A DNA stretch of 64,000 nucleotides from CAVTHW01 sp963734625 (GTDB taxonomy: Bacteria > Acidobacteriota > Terriglobia > Bryobacterales > Bryobacteraceae), in the NCBI GenBank assembly GCA_963734625.1, contig CAVTHW010000024.1:1-64000 (forward strand). Reading direction: 5' to 3'. Both the position numbers and the translations under genes were made by a program. This document shows positions 60,116 through 64,000 of this stretch, piece after piece. A model generated the notes under the pieces. That model searched no databases and was not told the DNA's origin. It was given only the letters and a program-made list of their open reading frames with translations. The first letter of the stretch is position 1. Each line of letters begins with the position of its first letter.

Positions 60116-60887
60116 TCAGCGAAACAGGACGTGCACTCCTTGAAGAAAGGCGGCGGCCCCCAGGGCCCCGGCCAGGGCCGTGCCGAAAGCCGGCACCAAT
60201 CCGCGCAGTTTGGATTCGGTGTGGACCGCGTGAAATCCCAAGTACAGGAAACTGCCGCCCGCCAGGGCCAGCGGGTAGATCATCCACCCCGCCCCAAGAT
60301 GCGAGGCCACCTGGGATTCGAGCACCCCGCCCAGAATCGTCGGGGCCTGAGCCGCTGCCACCCAGGCCAGGGCCGAAAGCCGCGAGTGCAGCGCCGCGCG
60401 CAGGATCGTCCCGTAGGCCAGGCCCTCGGGAATCTTGTGTATGGCCACGGCCAGAAAGACGCCCCAGGCCAGCCCTTCCGGGCCCTTCCCGCCGGGAAGC
60501 GGTCACCGCCAGGCCGTCCATGAAGCTGTGCAGGGTCGCGGCGATCACCAGAGGCGCCGCGAAGCCGTGCAGTTCGATGCTGCAGGTGCCGTGGTCGTGG
60601 CCGTGAGTGCAGGAAGGGCAGACAGGATAGACGTAGCGGTTGATGAACCAGAGGAGCCCGAAACCGAGCAATAAGACCCCCAGCCCAGCCGCCCAGCCGG
60701 CGGTCTCCACCATCTCCGGCAAGACCCCGAAGGCCGCCATCCCCATGAGCAACCCGGCGCCGAGTGGAATCAGAATCCTGCCCGCGCGCGGAGTCGTGAC
60801 CAGCCAGGTGCCGAAAGCCGCGCTGATGAGCGCGATCACGGTGACGGCCACGACGAGCAGAAGATCCGTAAGAGGCGAGGGGGCCAT
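60116..60887 (-). CDS. ZIP-family divalent metal transporter (frameshifted)
   Basis: The start (60887) gives helices MAPSPLTDLLLVVAVTVIAL and LIPLGAGLLMGMAAFGVLPE, a cytoplasmic loop rich in His and Cys (CPSCTHGHDHGTC), and the metal motif LHSFMDGLAV. A surplus base in a GGGCCC stretch near 60480-60485 shifts the frame. The next frame resumes EGLAWGVFLAVAIHKIPEG with the second metal motif HKIPEG and the last helices. Repaired length is about 256 residues. ZIP proteins bring Zn or Fe into the cytoplasm. If the break is genuine the gene is dead, as the metal site spans both halves. Confidence 0.7.
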
Positions 60888-60967
60888 GGGACAACTCTAC
60901 TCTATCGATTGACGGCTCTCGCGGGCAAGCGGGCTAAGGCTCTGAAGTACAATGGATATACACCCAC

Positions 60968-63825
<2,858 letters not shown>

Positions 63826-63841
<16 letters not shown>

Positions 63842-64000
63842 CGTTCATTTTCTTTATGACCGTTGCGGCAACGGCGCCGGCCCCGGCGGCCATCTGGCCG
63901 GAGCAGTTCGGAACCTTTACCAGAGGTTCGGCCGGGCCGGCGCCCGTTGCCGACAAAGCCGTCTGGGATGAGTACGGGCTGCAAGAGTCCGAGCAGGCGA
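63826..64000 (+). CDS. Secreted protein of unknown function, N terminus (runs off right edge)
   Basis: ATG 63826 overlaps the last codons of secA. The frame reads MLRSIAFIFFMTVAATAPAP, a signal peptide, then IWPEQFGTFTRGSA and AVWDEYGLQESEQA up to the end. The W-P-E-Q..G and WDEYG pattern recalls a small acidobacterial secreted family (DUF6599-like, from memory). The overlap suggests cotranscription with secA. Confidence 0.6.

Noticed and set aside
60948..60953. TACAAT as secA promoter
   Set aside because: No -35 element at suitable spacing, and it would leave a leader of only a few bases without a ribosome-binding site.

Overview
The window (64 kb, GC-rich, dense genes) looks like a chromosomal segment of an acidobacterium, probably Solibacteres/Bryobacterales. 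The reasons are four very large MacB/FtsX-type efflux permeases of the ADOP kind (acidobacterial duplicated orphan permease), a PEP-CTERM-like secreted protein, a Tat-signal mini-gene, and the style of the ribosomal and SecA proteins. This placement is inference from protein families, not from a search.

Region 1 (1-14.2 kb) is a lipid-type biosynthesis and export locus that looks partly decayed. It holds the N terminus of an HglE/PfaD-like polyketide synthase with tandem nitronate-monooxygenase barrels, a GNAT acyltransferase, an extended SDR, a fused PIG-L deacetylase/GT4 glycosyltransferase, and a radical SAM enzyme. An operon follows that encodes a fatty-acyl-AMP ligase, an acyl carrier protein, an alpha-oxoamine synthase and a DrrAB-like ABC exporter. 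Acyl-ACP ligase + ACP + oxoamine synthase + SDR + GNAT is the functional parts list of bacterial ceramide synthesis (AasR/AcpR/Spt, CerR and bCerS in Caulobacter). I therefore propose a sphingolipid-like aminolipid pathway with a polyketide synthase and a glucosaminyl-type head-group enzyme attached. The same stretch carries single-base frame breaks in several genes, a TRAP transporter reduced to one intact gene (dctP) by two apparent deletions, and a truncated EEP-family gene. A 27-bp sequence is repeated exactly at two divergent gene starts.

Region 2 (14.9-35.3 kb) begins with a sugar-phosphate-isomerase-like protein, a GH16 glucanase and a zinc-ribbon membrane protein (frameshifted). Next comes a 16-kb efflux locus: four ADOP-like permeases, an HlyD-type adaptor, two intact ATPases and one ATPase relic, then an NtrC-like regulator and histidine kinase that probably control it. 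One permease-ATPase unit is a tandem duplication whose first ATPase copy has collapsed. A PEP-CTERM-like protein and a membrane-anchored J-domain protein close the region.

Region 3 (35.3-55.1 kb) is one uninterrupted str-S10-spc-alpha array, rpsL to rplQ, all on the plus strand, with secY, map, infA and rpmJ inside and no adk. It starts after a good sigma70-type promoter and ends at a strong hairpin terminator.

Region 4 (55.1-64 kb) holds an aroD-aroE fusion, a plant-type ATP phosphofructokinase, a coiled-coil protein built on a 33-bp tandem repeat, a Tat-signal mini-protein that may be leaderless, an amidase, a frameshifted ZIP metal transporter, secA, and the start of a secreted protein running off the right edge. 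I saw no tRNA, rRNA, CRISPR array, insertion sequence or phage gene.
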